DNA of 64,000 bases from CAXXXW01 sp963665555 (GTDB taxonomy: Bacteria > Pseudomonadota > Alphaproteobacteria > Thalassobaculales > Thalassobaculaceae). The translations under genes and the position numbers were made by a program. The notes under the pieces were generated by a model, which made no database searches, was not told the DNA's origin, and saw only the letters and a program-made list of their open reading frames with translations. How positions within the stretch are numbered: position 1 is the stretch's first letter; every line of letters begins with the position of its first letter. Shown piece by piece: positions 47,710-55,621 of the stretch. The DNA lies in NCBI GenBank assembly GCA_963665555.2, contig OY762308.1:1922001-1986000 (forward strand), read 5' to 3'.

Positions 47710-49404
47710 ATGAATGCATCGAACGACGGCGGAACGAGGCTGGGCGGGCACATGGTCGTGGACGCGCTGCGCGCGCACGGCGTGGACATGGTTTTCGGCG
47801 TGCCGGGCGAGAGCTACCTCGCCGTGCTCGACGGCCTCCAGGACGCCAACAGCATCCGCGCGATCGTCTGCCGCCAGGAGGGCGGGGCGGCGATGATGGC
47901 GGAAGCCTACGGCAAGCTCACCGGCCGGCCCGGCGTGTGCCTGGTCACCCGCGGCCCCGGCGCCGCCAATGCCAGCGCGGGCGTCCATGTCGGCTTCCAG
48001 GACTCCACGCCGATGGTGCTGCTGGTGGGCCAGGTCGCGCGCGGCATGGCGGACCGCGAGGCGTTCCAGGAGATCGACTACCGCCGCATGTACGGCCAGA
48101 TGGCGAAATGGACGGCGCAGGTCGAGGACGCCGAACGCATCCCGGAATACATGAGCCGCGCCTTCCACACCGCGACGTCCGGCCGGCCGGGGCCGGTCGT
48201 GCTCGCCCTGCCGGAGGACATGCTGACGGATCGCGCCGTCCCCCGCCCGGCCGATCCCTACCGCCGCGCCGAGGCGCATCCGGGGCCCGGCGACATGGCG
48301 CGGCTGCGCGAAATGCTGGCGGCCGGCCGGGCGCCGCTGGCGATCCTGGGCGGCGGGGCCTGGGACGCCGAGGCGTGCCGGCGCGTGCGCGCATTCGCCG
48401 AGGCGAACGCCATCCCCGTCGCCGTGTCCTTCCGCTGCCAGGACTATTTCGACAACCGCCACCCGAACTACGCCGGCCATGTCGGCATCGGCGCGCCGCC
48501 GGCGCTGCGCGAGCGGATCGCGGCGGCGGACCCGCTGCTCGTGATCGGAGCGCGGCTGGGCGAGATCACCACCGCCGGCTACACGCTGCTGGAGGTCCCG
48601 CGGCCGCGCCAGACGCTGGTCCATGTCCATCCCGGCGCGGAGGAGCTCGGGCGGGTGTACCAGGCGGACCTGCCGATCGTCGCCAGCCCGCGCGCCTTCG
48701 CCGCCGCGCTGGAGCGCATGGAGCCGGTGGACCCCGCCGCCTGGGCCGGGAGCGCGGAAGCCTGCCACGCCGCCTACCTCGCCACGCTGGAGCCGCGGCC
48801 CAACCCCGGCCCGGTGCAGATGGGCGAGATCGCGCGCTGGCTCGACCGGACGCTGCCCGACGACGCGATCGTCTGCAACGGGGCCGGCAACTACGCGACC
48901 TGGATGCACCGCTTCTACCGCTACCGGGGCTGGCGCACGCAGCTGGCGCCGACCAGCGGCTCGATGGGCTACGGCCTGCCGGCGGCGGTCGCGGCCAAGC
49001 TGGTCCACCCGGAGCGGATCGTGCTCAGCATGAACGGCGACGGCTGCTTCCTGATGCACGGCCAGGAACTGGCCACCGCGATGCAGTACGGCGCGAACAT
49101 CGTCGCCGTCGTGGTGAACAACAACATGTACGGCACGATCCGGATGCACCAGGAGCGCGAGTATCCCGGCCGGACCGCCAACACCGGCCTGCGCAACCCC
49201 GACTTCGCCGCGCTCGCGCGGGCCTACGGCGCGTTCGGCGAGACGGTGACGGAGACGGCCCGGTTCCGGCCCGCCTTCGAGCGCGCGCTGGAGGCCGGCC
49301 GCCCGGCCGTGATCGAGGTGCGCCTCGACCCGGACGCGATCAACCCCGCGACGACCCTCGCCGAAATCCGCGCCGCCGCCCTGGCGGGGACCGAGGCGCG
49401 ATGA
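47710..49404 (+). CDS. ThDP-dependent enzyme, acetolactate synthase large-subunit-like
   Basis: A 564-residue ThDP enzyme. The Pyr domain holds the catalytic Glu in CRQEGGAAMMAEAYGKLTG. A middle domain follows, and the PP domain carries GDGCFLMHGQELATA to VVVNNNMYGTIRMHQ, the ThDP/Mg motif. No small regulatory subunit gene follows and the context is catabolic, so biosynthetic acetolactate synthase is unlikely; benzoylformate decarboxylase-like or sulphopyruvate/2-oxoacid lyase functions are alternatives. GGGAGGGAGC precedes the ATG. Confidence 0.87.
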   Translation: MNASNDGGTRLGGHMVVDALRAHGVDMVFGVPGESYLAVLDGLQDANSIRAIVCRQEGGAAMMAEAYGKLTGRPGVCLVTRGPGAANASAGVHVGFQDSTPMVLLVGQVARGMADREAFQEIDYRRMYGQMAKWTAQVEDAERIPEYMSRAFHTATSGRPGPVVLALPEDMLTDRAVPRPADPYRRAEAHPGPGDMARLREMLAAGRAPLAILGGGAWDAEACRRVRAFAEANAIPVAVSFRCQDYFDNRHPNYAGHVGIGAPPALRERIAAADPLLVIGARLGEITTAGYTLLEVPRPRQTLVHVHPGAEELGRVYQADLPIVASPRAFAAALERMEPVDPAAWAGSAEACHAAYLATLEPRPNPGPVQMGEIARWLDRTLPDDAIVCNGAGNYATWMHRFYRYRGWRTQLAPTSGSMGYGLPAAVAAKLVHPERIVLSMNGDGCFLMHGQELATAMQYGANIVAVVVNNNMYGTIRMHQEREYPGRTANTGLRNPDFAALARAYGAFGETVTETARFRPAFERALEAGRPAVIEVRLDPDAINPATTLAEIRAAALAGTEAR

Positions 49405-49497
49405 AGGAGGCCCCGGCCGCCCTCGCCGCCTCGATTGTCGCGGGCGCGCGGGAAAGGCTCGACGCCCGGCTCCCGTTCCGCCATACTCGCCTTGTAC

Positions 49498-49538
49498 GCC
49501 CCGGGCCCGCCTCTGCCGTTACGGTATGCGCCCGGGGC
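49498..49538. repeat. Inverted repeat in the gap before the GST gene
   Basis: GCCCCGGGC (49498-49506) and GCCCGGGGC (49530-49538) form a 9-bp stem with a 23-base loop, followed by ATTGCTTT. It is a weak candidate terminator for the ThDP gene. The rest of the 245-base gap shows only a TTTATAGT box just before the GST gene. Confidence 0.35.
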
Positions 49539-49649
49539 ATTGCTTTCCCGCACCGGAATCCGGTCCGGCCGGTCCGCGGTCGCTCCCGCCGTTGCCGGGC
49601 GGGGCGGGGGGCTTTATAGTCGGGGGCGAACAGGGGCAAGGGGGCCGCG

Positions 49650-50300
49650 ATGAAACTCTACTACGACCCGATCACCGTGAACTGCCGCAAGGTCGTCGCC
49701 GGGCTGGACCTGGTGGGCGCCGGCTACGACAGCGAACTGCTGAACTACTTCGGCGGCGACCACAAGAAGCCGGAGTTCCGCGCCGTCAACCCGAACGCCG
49801 AACTGCCGGCGCTGGTGGACGGGGACCTCACGCTCTGGGAGTCCAACGCCATCCTGGTCTACGGCGCGGAGAAGACCGGCAACACGGATGCCTGGCCGGC
49901 CGATCCCAAGGTCCGCGCCGACATGACGCGCTGGCTGCTCTGGGAATCGGGCAAGTGGTTCGCCGCCTGCTATGTCTACCTGGTCGAGAACGTGGTGAAG
50001 CCGATCCTGGACGACACGCCGGACCAGGGCGTGCTCGACGCCCACGCGCCGACCTTCCACGGGCTGGCCGCGATGCTGGAGGCGCGCCTGGCGGGCCGCG
50101 ACTGGCTGTGCGCCGACGGCCCCACCATCGCCGACATCGCGGTCGCCGCGCCGATGCACCTCCACGCCGTCCAGAAACTCCCGCTGGAGGACTACCCCGC
50201 CATCCGCGCCTGGATCGGGCGGGTCGAGGGGCTGGACTGCTGGAAGAAGTCCGACCCGGTCCCGCACATCCCGGCCGAACTGCTGGCCAAGCTCGGCTGA
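49650..50300 (+). CDS. Glutathione S-transferase family protein
   Basis: A 216-residue GST. The N-terminal thioredoxin-like domain has YYDPITVNCRKV with Cys or Ser at the usual catalytic place, PNAELPALVDG (cis-Pro loop) and WESNAILVY (gamma-glutamyl binding). The helical C-terminal domain has DGPTIADIAVAAPMHLH, the N-capping box. It is 23 bases upstream of the CmcJ-like gene and probably co-transcribed. Role in detoxification or isomerisation within the neighbouring pathway is inferred. Confidence 0.92.
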   Translation: MKLYYDPITVNCRKVVAGLDLVGAGYDSELLNYFGGDHKKPEFRAVNPNAELPALVDGDLTLWESNAILVYGAEKTGNTDAWPADPKVRADMTRWLLWESGKWFAACYVYLVENVVKPILDDTPDQGVLDAHAPTFHGLAAMLEARLAGRDWLCADGPTIADIAVAAPMHLHAVQKLPLEDYPAIRAWIGRVEGLDCWKKSDPVPHIPAELLAKLG

Positions 50301-50323
50301 GCGCCGGGACGGGGAGCGCGCGC

Positions 50324-51151
50324 ATGGCCGCCCGGACCGCCGAGGCCGCCGGGAACGGCGTCACCGGCGTCTTCCGCTACACCGCGCCGATGGAGCGGGA
50401 GCCGGAATACTTCCTCTACGACCCCGGCCCGGACGTGGAGAAGAACGAGCCGGTTCCCGACCCCCGGCCGATGCGCGTGCGCGACGGGCGCGGGCGCGAG
50501 GCCGGGTTCGCGCTCGACCGGGACGGGTTCGCGCTGGTCGATTTCGACTTTCCGGCGGAACCCTTCGCCGACGCCGCCTGGGTGCGCGAGGCCTACTACC
50601 CCGCCGTCGCCGAGCGGGTGCGGCGCGCGACCGGGGCGGCGGAGGTCCATGTCTTCGACTTCAACTTCCGCAGCCGCTCGGTCGCGGCGCGCGACGGCGC
50701 GAACGACATCCCCGTGCCCTGGGCGCACAACGACTACACCGAGCTTTCCGCCCCGCAACGGGTGCGCGACCTGATGCCGGAGCGGGCCGGGGAGGTGCTG
50801 GAGCGGCGCTACATGTTCGTCAACCTGTGGCGGCCGGTCGGCGGGACGGTGGAGGAGTCGCCGCTCGCGGTGTGCGCGGCGCCGTCGGTGCGGCCGGAGG
50901 ATTTCGTGACGCTGGCGCTGCGCTATCGCGACCGCGAGGGCCAGATCTACTTCGCGCGCCACAACCCGGACCACGACTGGGTGTACTTCTCGCGCATGGA
51001 GCCGAACGAGGCGCTGCTGTTGAAATGCTTCGACTCGGCCCGCGACGGGCGCGCGCGCTACACCATGCACGCCGCCTTCGAGGACCCGACCAGCCCGCCC
51101 GACGCGCCGCCGCGCGTCAGCCTGGAGGCCCGCACGATCGCGATTTTCTGA
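50324..51151 (+). CDS. CmcJ/NvfI family oxygenase-like protein
   Basis: A 275-residue member of the CmcJ/NvfI group, related to 2-oxoglutarate oxygenases (cephamycin methoxylation protein and a fungal endoperoxidase). Family features are HVFDFNFRSRS, AHNDYTELSAPQRVRDL with an H-x-D-like pair, RRYMFVNLWRPVGGTVEE and the C-terminal MHAAFEDPTSPPDAPPR. The ATG at 50324 follows CGGGGAGCG. Bacterial members are mostly uncharacterised; position after a GST suggests a shared degradative or modifying step. Confidence 0.85.
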   Translation: MAARTAEAAGNGVTGVFRYTAPMEREPEYFLYDPGPDVEKNEPVPDPRPMRVRDGRGREAGFALDRDGFALVDFDFPAEPFADAAWVREAYYPAVAERVRRATGAAEVHVFDFNFRSRSVAARDGANDIPVPWAHNDYTELSAPQRVRDLMPERAGEVLERRYMFVNLWRPVGGTVEESPLAVCAAPSVRPEDFVTLALRYRDREGQIYFARHNPDHDWVYFSRMEPNEALLLKCFDSARDGRARYTMHAAFEDPTSPPDAPPRVSLEARTIAIF

Positions 51152-51189
51152 CGCGCGGCCGTCCGGGGCCCGCCGCGCGGGGCGCGGCG

Positions 51190-51957
51190 TCAGGGCAGGT
51201 TCACCAGGCCGCCCGAGGCGACGAAGGTCTGGCCGGTGACGAACCCCGCCCTGTCGCCCAGCAGGAAGCATGTCAGTTCGGCGATGTCCTCCGGCGTCCC
51301 GGTGCGGCCGGCGGGCGTGGCGGCGACGATGGCGGCGCGCATCTCGTCGCTCATGTCCCTCGTCATGTCGGTGTCGACCAGGCCGGGCGCGACGCAATTC
51401 ACCCGGATCGCCGGCCCGAAGGCGGCGGCGCAGTTGCGCGCGAAGCCGATCACCGCCGCTTTCGAGGTTCCGTAGGCGATCAGCCGGTCGCGGCGCATCC
51501 GGCTCACGGCGATCCCGTTGACCGAGGACATGCACACGATCCTTCCGTCGCCGCGCGCCCGCATGGCGTCCCGCGCGCGCCAGACGCAGTGGAAGGTCCC
51601 GTCGAGGTTGACGGCCATGATGCGCCGCCACAGCTCCGGGTCCATCTCGGCGTTGTCCTGGAACGAGGCGATGCCGGCGTTGGTGACCAGCAGGTCCACC
51701 GCGCCGCGCTCGGCCTCGATGGCGTCGAACATGGCGCCGACCGCCTCGCGGGACGACACGTCGGCCTGGAACGCCGCGCCCGCGCCGCCCTCGGCCCGGA
51801 CCAGGTCGAGCGTTTCGGCCGCCGCGTCCGGGCTGGCCGAATGGTTGACCGCGACCCAGGCCCCGCCCCGCGCCAGCCGGACGCAGACCGCCCGCCCGAT
51901 CCCCCGCGACCCGCCGGTGACCAGCGCCGTTCGCCCCTCGAACTCCCTCGCGGCCAT
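51190..51957 (-). CDS. Short-chain dehydrogenase/reductase (SDR)
   Basis: A 255-residue SDR of the 3-oxoacyl-ACP-reductase type. The cofactor loop is TGGSRGIG, with NAG in LLVTNAGIAS, the Ser in MSSVNGIA and the catalytic YGTSK. The ATG at 51957 gives the family start AAREFEGRTALVTGG and is preferred over one further upstream. It converges with the CmcJ-like gene. The substrate is unknown; it is not part of a fatty-acid gene cluster. Confidence 0.92.
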   Translation of the reverse strand: MAAREFEGRTALVTGGSRGIGRAVCVRLARGGAWVAVNHSASPDAAAETLDLVRAEGGAGAAFQADVSSREAVGAMFDAIEAERGAVDLLVTNAGIASFQDNAEMDPELWRRIMAVNLDGTFHCVWRARDAMRARGDGRIVCMSSVNGIAVSRMRRDRLIAYGTSKAAVIGFARNCAAAFGPAIRVNCVAPGLVDTDMTRDMSDEMRAAIVAATPAGRTGTPEDIAELTCFLLGDRAGFVTGQTFVASGGLVNLP

Positions 51958-52026
51958 GCTCCGCTCCTCCCGACTGTCGCCCGCGCCGACGCTCCGCCCG
52001 CCGGCTTCCGGCAACCCCGTTGGTTT

Positions 52027-52449
52027 CTATTCCGTATGCGAGGACATCAGCACGACGAACCCTTCCTGCTCGAAATGGCGGTCGGGCGTCAGCGCGCGCG
52101 TTATTCCTTCCGCATCCATGGCGTTGAATGCGATGCAGTCCTGCAAACTGTAGTCCTTGTCGAGCCTTCTCCGATACCGGTCCAGACCCGCCACGAACGA
52201 ATCGCGAGTCTGGTGAAGCACCTTGACGTCGCGACTGGACATAATGGCGCGCGCGGTGCTTGCCGCTCGCGAACGCAACACTGGCCCGTACCGGGACAGC
52301 CCGGTCAGAAACTCCATGAGCGCTTCGTCGGTGGTGACGAGCTTCACGTCGCCGAGTTCGTCTCTGGCCCGTTTCGCCGCGCGATGCCATTGATCCCGCG
52401 GGTTCGCCATCGCCACCCAATACGCGGCGTCGGCGAAAACCGCGTTCAT
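52027..52449 (-). CDS. PIN domain ribonuclease, probable toxin of a type II toxin-antitoxin pair
   Basis: A 140-residue PIN protein. The four expected acids are in AVFADAAYWVA (Asp7), TDEALMEFLTG (Glu), DYSLQDCIAFN (Asp) and TPDRHFEQEGF (Asp). The ATG at 52449 overlaps the stop of a 57-residue upstream gene by four bases, the classic arrangement for VapBC-like pairs. The frame is open further upstream, but the family start MNAVFADAAYW fixes the beginning. Base composition is lower in GC than the flanks, which suggests acquisition. Confidence 0.88.
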   Translation of the reverse strand: MNAVFADAAYWVAMANPRDQWHRAAKRARDELGDVKLVTTDEALMEFLTGLSRYGPVLRSRAASTARAIMSSRDVKVLHQTRDSFVAGLDRYRRRLDKDYSLQDCIAFNAMDAEGITRALTPDRHFEQEGFVVLMSSHTE

Positions 52450-52619
52450 TCCCGATCGATCCCGTGGATATAGTAGTCGAGCCGCCGCGAAAGATCGGTC
52501 GGCACGCGCGCCCATTCGCTTTCCGGGACATCGCTGAACGCCTCCGAGATGACATCCTCGATCCGCGGGGCGTTGTTGTCGAATCCGGCCTTGTCCCGTC
52601 CGCCGTCCCTGTCCGCCAT
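52446..52619 (-). CDS. Antitoxin-like small protein upstream of the PIN toxin
   Basis: A 57-residue protein read directly from the DNA: it starts MADRDGGRDKAGFDNNAPRI and ends with a conserved-looking segment VPTDLSRRLDYYIHGIDRE. Segments of the type W-x-x-VP-x-DL...LDYY(I/L)-x-G are found in short proteins paired with PIN toxins (remembered pattern). Its stop overlaps the toxin start in an ATGA junction. No DNA-binding fold is obvious, so autoregulation is uncertain. Confidence 0.75.
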   Translation of the reverse strand: MADRDGGRDKAGFDNNAPRIEDVISEAFSDVPESEWARVPTDLSRRLDYYIHGIDRE

Positions 52620-52716
52620 CCCCGTTCTCCCCGCCTTCCGGCCGCCGGCCCGCCGCCGCGCGGCCTTTCGCGAACATATCCGATCCGCGCCGTCCGGTCG
52701 AACGGAAAGCCGCCGC

Positions 52717-53469
52717 CTAGACTTCCCCCGGTTGCGGCGTGCGCGTGTGGCTGGGGCTGATGACGACCTCGTTCAGCGTGATCCGTTCCGGCAGCTTCAT
52801 GACGAAGACGACGATTTCGCCCATGTCCTCGGCCTGGATCAGGCGGTCGCGGTCGGCGCGCGGGACCTGGACCGGGCGGTGGTCGAGGATCGGCGTCTCG
52901 ACCTCGCCGGGGCAGAGCGCGCAGGCGCGGATGCCCTCGTTGCCGTGCTCCGTGTTGATCAGCTGGCTCAGCGCCATCACCGCGTGCTTCGAGGCCCCAT
53001 AGGCGACCCCGGCGCGGAGCGAGTAGTTCACCCCGGCCTTGGACGATGTGACGATAATCGTCCCCCGGCCTTGCGGGCGCATGACGCGCAGCGCCGCCTC
53101 GGCGCAGTTGTAGGCGCCCTTGACGTTGACGTCGATCACGTCGTCCCAGCCGTCCAGCGCCCCGCCCTTCCAGTAGCGGTCGGTCACGTTGATCCCGTGG
53201 TTGTTGACCAGCAGATCGAGCCGGCCCCGGCGTTCGGCGATCCCGGCGGCGAGCGCGCGCATCGCCGCGCGGTCGCGCGCGTCGCCCGGCGCGGCCTCGG
53301 CCGTTCCGCCGGCCGCGCGGATCCTCTCGACGACCGCCTCCAGCGGCCCGGCCCGGCGGCCTGTCAGCGTCACCGCCACGCCCTCGCGCGCCAGCGCCAG
53401 CGCCGCCGCCTCGCCGATGCCGGTGCCGGCCCCGGTGACCCAGGCGGCCATGCCGTCGAGTTTTCTCAT
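52717..53469 (-). CDS. Short-chain dehydrogenase/reductase (SDR)
   Basis: A 250-residue SDR with TGAGTGIG (cofactor), NNHG in LLVNNHGINVTD, the Ser in VTSSKAG and YGASK at the active site. The ATG at 53469 (MRKLDGMAAWVTGAG) is the natural start; a frame extended far upstream is antisense to the EamA gene. The C-terminus (ERITLNEVVISPSHTRTP) resembles NADP-dependent serine/3-hydroxy-acid dehydrogenases such as YdfG. It is divergent from the EamA exporter. Confidence 0.9.
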   Translation of the reverse strand: MRKLDGMAAWVTGAGTGIGEAAALALAREGVAVTLTGRRAGPLEAVVERIRAAGGTAEAAPGDARDRAAMRALAAGIAERRGRLDLLVNNHGINVTDRYWKGGALDGWDDVIDVNVKGAYNCAEAALRVMRPQGRGTIIVTSSKAGVNYSLRAGVAYGASKHAVMALSQLINTEHGNEGIRACALCPGEVETPILDHRPVQVPRADRDRLIQAEDMGEIVVFVMKLPERITLNEVVISPSHTRTPQPGEV

Positions 53470-53566
53470 GCCCCGCTCCCCGTTCCGTGCGACGATCCGC
53501 GCCTCTCCGCCCCGACAACCCCGCCGGCCCGATGCGCATACGCCACCCGAGACCGGGACACAACCG

Positions 53567-54469
53567 TTGACCGCCCCCCCGCTTCGCCGCCTCGCCCGCG
53601 CCTGGAACGGGCTGTCGGGCAACGCGCGGGGGTCGCTCTGGCTGCTGGCCGGCGGGCTGGCCGGGACCGCGATGGTCGCCGGCGTGAAGCATCTGGGCCA
53701 GCGCCTGCCGGTGCTGGAAATCCTGTTCGTGCGGCAGATGTTCGTGTTCCTGCTGCTGACGCCGACGCTGGCGCGGGCGTTCCCCGGCGCGCTGCGCACC
53801 TCGCGCCCGAAACTCCACCTCTGGCGCTGCGCCGTCTCGATCGTGGCGATGACGACCGGGTTCACAGCCGTGGTGCACCTGCCGCTGGCCGAGGCGACGG
53901 CGATCGGCTTCTCGCGGGCCTTCTTCGCCACGCTGCTGGCGATCCTGGTGCTGGGGGAGACGGTGGGCGCGCGGCGCTGGGGCGCGACGATCGTCGGCTT
54001 CGCCGGCGTGCTGCTGATCGCGCGCCCCGGCCACGAGGGCGTAAGCGCCTACGCCCTGCTGGCGGCGCTGTCGGCGGCGCTGGTGGCGTGCAACGTCATT
54101 ATGACCAAGCGGCTCGCCGCGACCGAGCGGCCGGCGACGATCATGGCCTGGCACGCCGGCGTGCTGTCGCTCGCCTACGCGATCCCGGCCTGGTGGCTGT
54201 GGGTCGCGCCGACCTGGACGGAGGTCGCGGCGATCGCGGGGATCGCGCTGCTGATGTCGGCGGTGCAGTACTGCATGATTTCCGGCTACCGGGAGGCGGA
54301 GGCGTCGGCGGCGCAGCCGCTGGACTATGTGCGCCTGGTTTACGCCGCCGCCATCGGCTTCGTCGTTTTCGGCGAGGTCCCGACGGCGTGGACCTGGGCC
54401 GGCGCGGCGCTGGTCGTCGCCAGCGCGCTCTACACGCTCCGGCGCAACGCCGCCAGGGGCGCGGGATAG
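53567..54469 (+). CDS. EamA/DMT family transporter
   Basis: A 300-residue inner-membrane protein with about ten hydrophobic helices in two EamA halves (first half: GSLWLLAGGLAGTAMVAGVK to VGFAGVLLIARPG; second half: LLAALSAALVACNVIMTK to WAGAALVVASALYTL). E in VLGETVGARRWG and FGEVPTAWTW are the usual end-of-half motifs. A TTG start at 53567 is chosen since no ATG or GTG lies near the first helix; the exact start is uncertain. It exports a metabolite or amine; substrate unknown. Confidence 0.87.
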   Translation: MTAPPLRRLARAWNGLSGNARGSLWLLAGGLAGTAMVAGVKHLGQRLPVLEILFVRQMFVFLLLTPTLARAFPGALRTSRPKLHLWRCAVSIVAMTTGFTAVVHLPLAEATAIGFSRAFFATLLAILVLGETVGARRWGATIVGFAGVLLIARPGHEGVSAYALLAALSAALVACNVIMTKRLAATERPATIMAWHAGVLSLAYAIPAWWLWVAPTWTEVAAIAGIALLMSAVQYCMISGYREAEASAAQPLDYVRLVYAAAIGFVVFGEVPTAWTWAGAALVVASALYTLRRNAARGAG

Positions 54470-54493
54470 GGCGCGGGGCGGCCCGGGCGGCGG

Positions 54494-55267
54494 TTACCCG
54501 CGCGCGTGGGCCACCGCCTCGATCTCCACCGTCATGCGCGGATCGACCAGGGCCGAGGCCGCCACCAGCGTCGAGGCCGGGCGGTGTTCGCCGAAATAGG
54601 CGATCCGCGCCGGGTTGATGAGCGGGCGCTCGGAAATGTCGGTCATGAAGACCTGCACCTTCAGCACATCCTCCGGCCGGCCGCCGGCGGCGCGCAGCGC
54701 GGTGTCGAGCGCCGCCAGCGCGAGGTCGAACTGCGCGGCCGTGTCGTCGGGGATCGAGCCGTCCGCCGCCACGCCGGTCATGCCGGAGAGCCAGATCGTG
54801 TCGCCGGCGCGCACGACATGGCAGAAATGGCTCACCGGCTCGCGCATTCCCGGCACCATGAAGCGCCGGATCGCGGCGTCGCCGCGCGCGCCGACATGGG
54901 CGACCGCCTCGATCTCCACCTTCATCCGCGGATCGACCAGCGCCGGCACCTCGACCAGCGTCGAGGCCGGGCGGTGCTCGCCGAAATAGGCGATCCGCCT
55001 CGGGTTGATGCGCGGCCGGTCGGCGATGTCGGTGACGAAGACCTGGACCTTGACGATGTCCTCCGGCCGCCCGCCGGCGTGGCGCAGGCAGCGGTCGATC
55101 GTGTCCAGCGCGATGTCGAACTGCGCGGCCGTGTCCTCGGGGATCGAGCCGTCGGCCCGCACCCCGACCATGCCCGAAAGCCACACCGTGTCGCCCGCCC
55201 GTGTGACATGGCAATAGTGGCTGACCGGCTCGACCTCGCCCGGAACCATGAACCGCTCGATAGCCAT
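54494..55267 (-). CDS. Tandem RidA/YjgF-domain protein
   Basis: A 257-residue protein made of two RidA domains (about residues 4-128 and 133-255) that repeat with a period of 130 residues; the DNA repeats with a period of 390 bases (compare 54571 and 54961). Each half has VSH(Y/F)CHV, GDT(V/I)WLSGM, AAQFD, KVQVF and YFGEHRPASTLV. The Arg that RidA uses for imine hydrolysis (PAR-S/T) is Ser in both halves (RPAST), so deaminase activity is doubtful and it resembles the non-deaminase Rid subgroups. It converges with the EamA gene and is divergent from nirK. Confidence 0.9.
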   Translation of the reverse strand: MAIERFMVPGEVEPVSHYCHVTRAGDTVWLSGMVGVRADGSIPEDTAAQFDIALDTIDRCLRHAGGRPEDIVKVQVFVTDIADRPRINPRRIAYFGEHRPASTLVEVPALVDPRMKVEIEAVAHVGARGDAAIRRFMVPGMREPVSHFCHVVRAGDTIWLSGMTGVAADGSIPDDTAAQFDLALAALDTALRAAGGRPEDVLKVQVFMTDISERPLINPARIAYFGEHRPASTLVAASALVDPRMTVEIEAVAHARG

Positions 55268-55621
55268 GCCGCCCTCCCGCGCGCGCCGCCGTTTCCCCGC
55301 AGGCTACCATCCCCGGCGCCGGCGCGAAAGCGGCCGGGACCGCGGACATCCGCTTGCGGGACCCGGAGCGGCAAAGTACCCTCGACGGGGCCGCGAACGC
55401 CTTTCCGCCCGCCGGCCCGCCGCCTCTATGTCCGTCGAGCGCCGATCGGCGGCGCGCGCCCGACATTTTCATGTTCCCGCGGTGTCCAATGGACACGCGG
55501 GGGCGCGGCGCCCGGCATTTTCCGGCGACGGCGCCGCGGGCTTCGTCCGGCGGACGACGGGTCCGGGCGGGCGAAAACGAATTCGGGGGAGACGCAACCG
55601 AAAAACGAAGGGAGAGGGACG
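55268..55621. other. 354-base divergent intergenic region upstream of nirK
   Basis: No supported ORF. The stretch holds a 15-base palindrome at 55482-55496, AT-richer spots around CGACATTTTCATG (from 55461) and GGCATTTTCC, and an A-rich leader with GGGAGAGGGACG before nirK. I see no FNR/NnrR-type TTGAT-N4-ATCAA box. Confidence 0.7.
55482..55496. promoter_or_regulatory. 15-base palindrome upstream of nirK, possible operator
   Basis: GTGTCCA-A-TGGACAC is a perfect inverted repeat with 7-base half sites around a single A, 126 bases before the nirK start. The GC-rich CCGCG and GCGG flanks nearly extend the symmetry. It has the look of a dimeric regulator site rather than a terminator (spacer too short for a hairpin). 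Confidence 0.5.

Noticed and set aside
47710..49404. Biosynthetic acetolactate synthase (ilvB)
   Set aside because: No ilvN/ilvH-type regulatory subunit or other branched-chain gene is near; the neighbours are catabolic.
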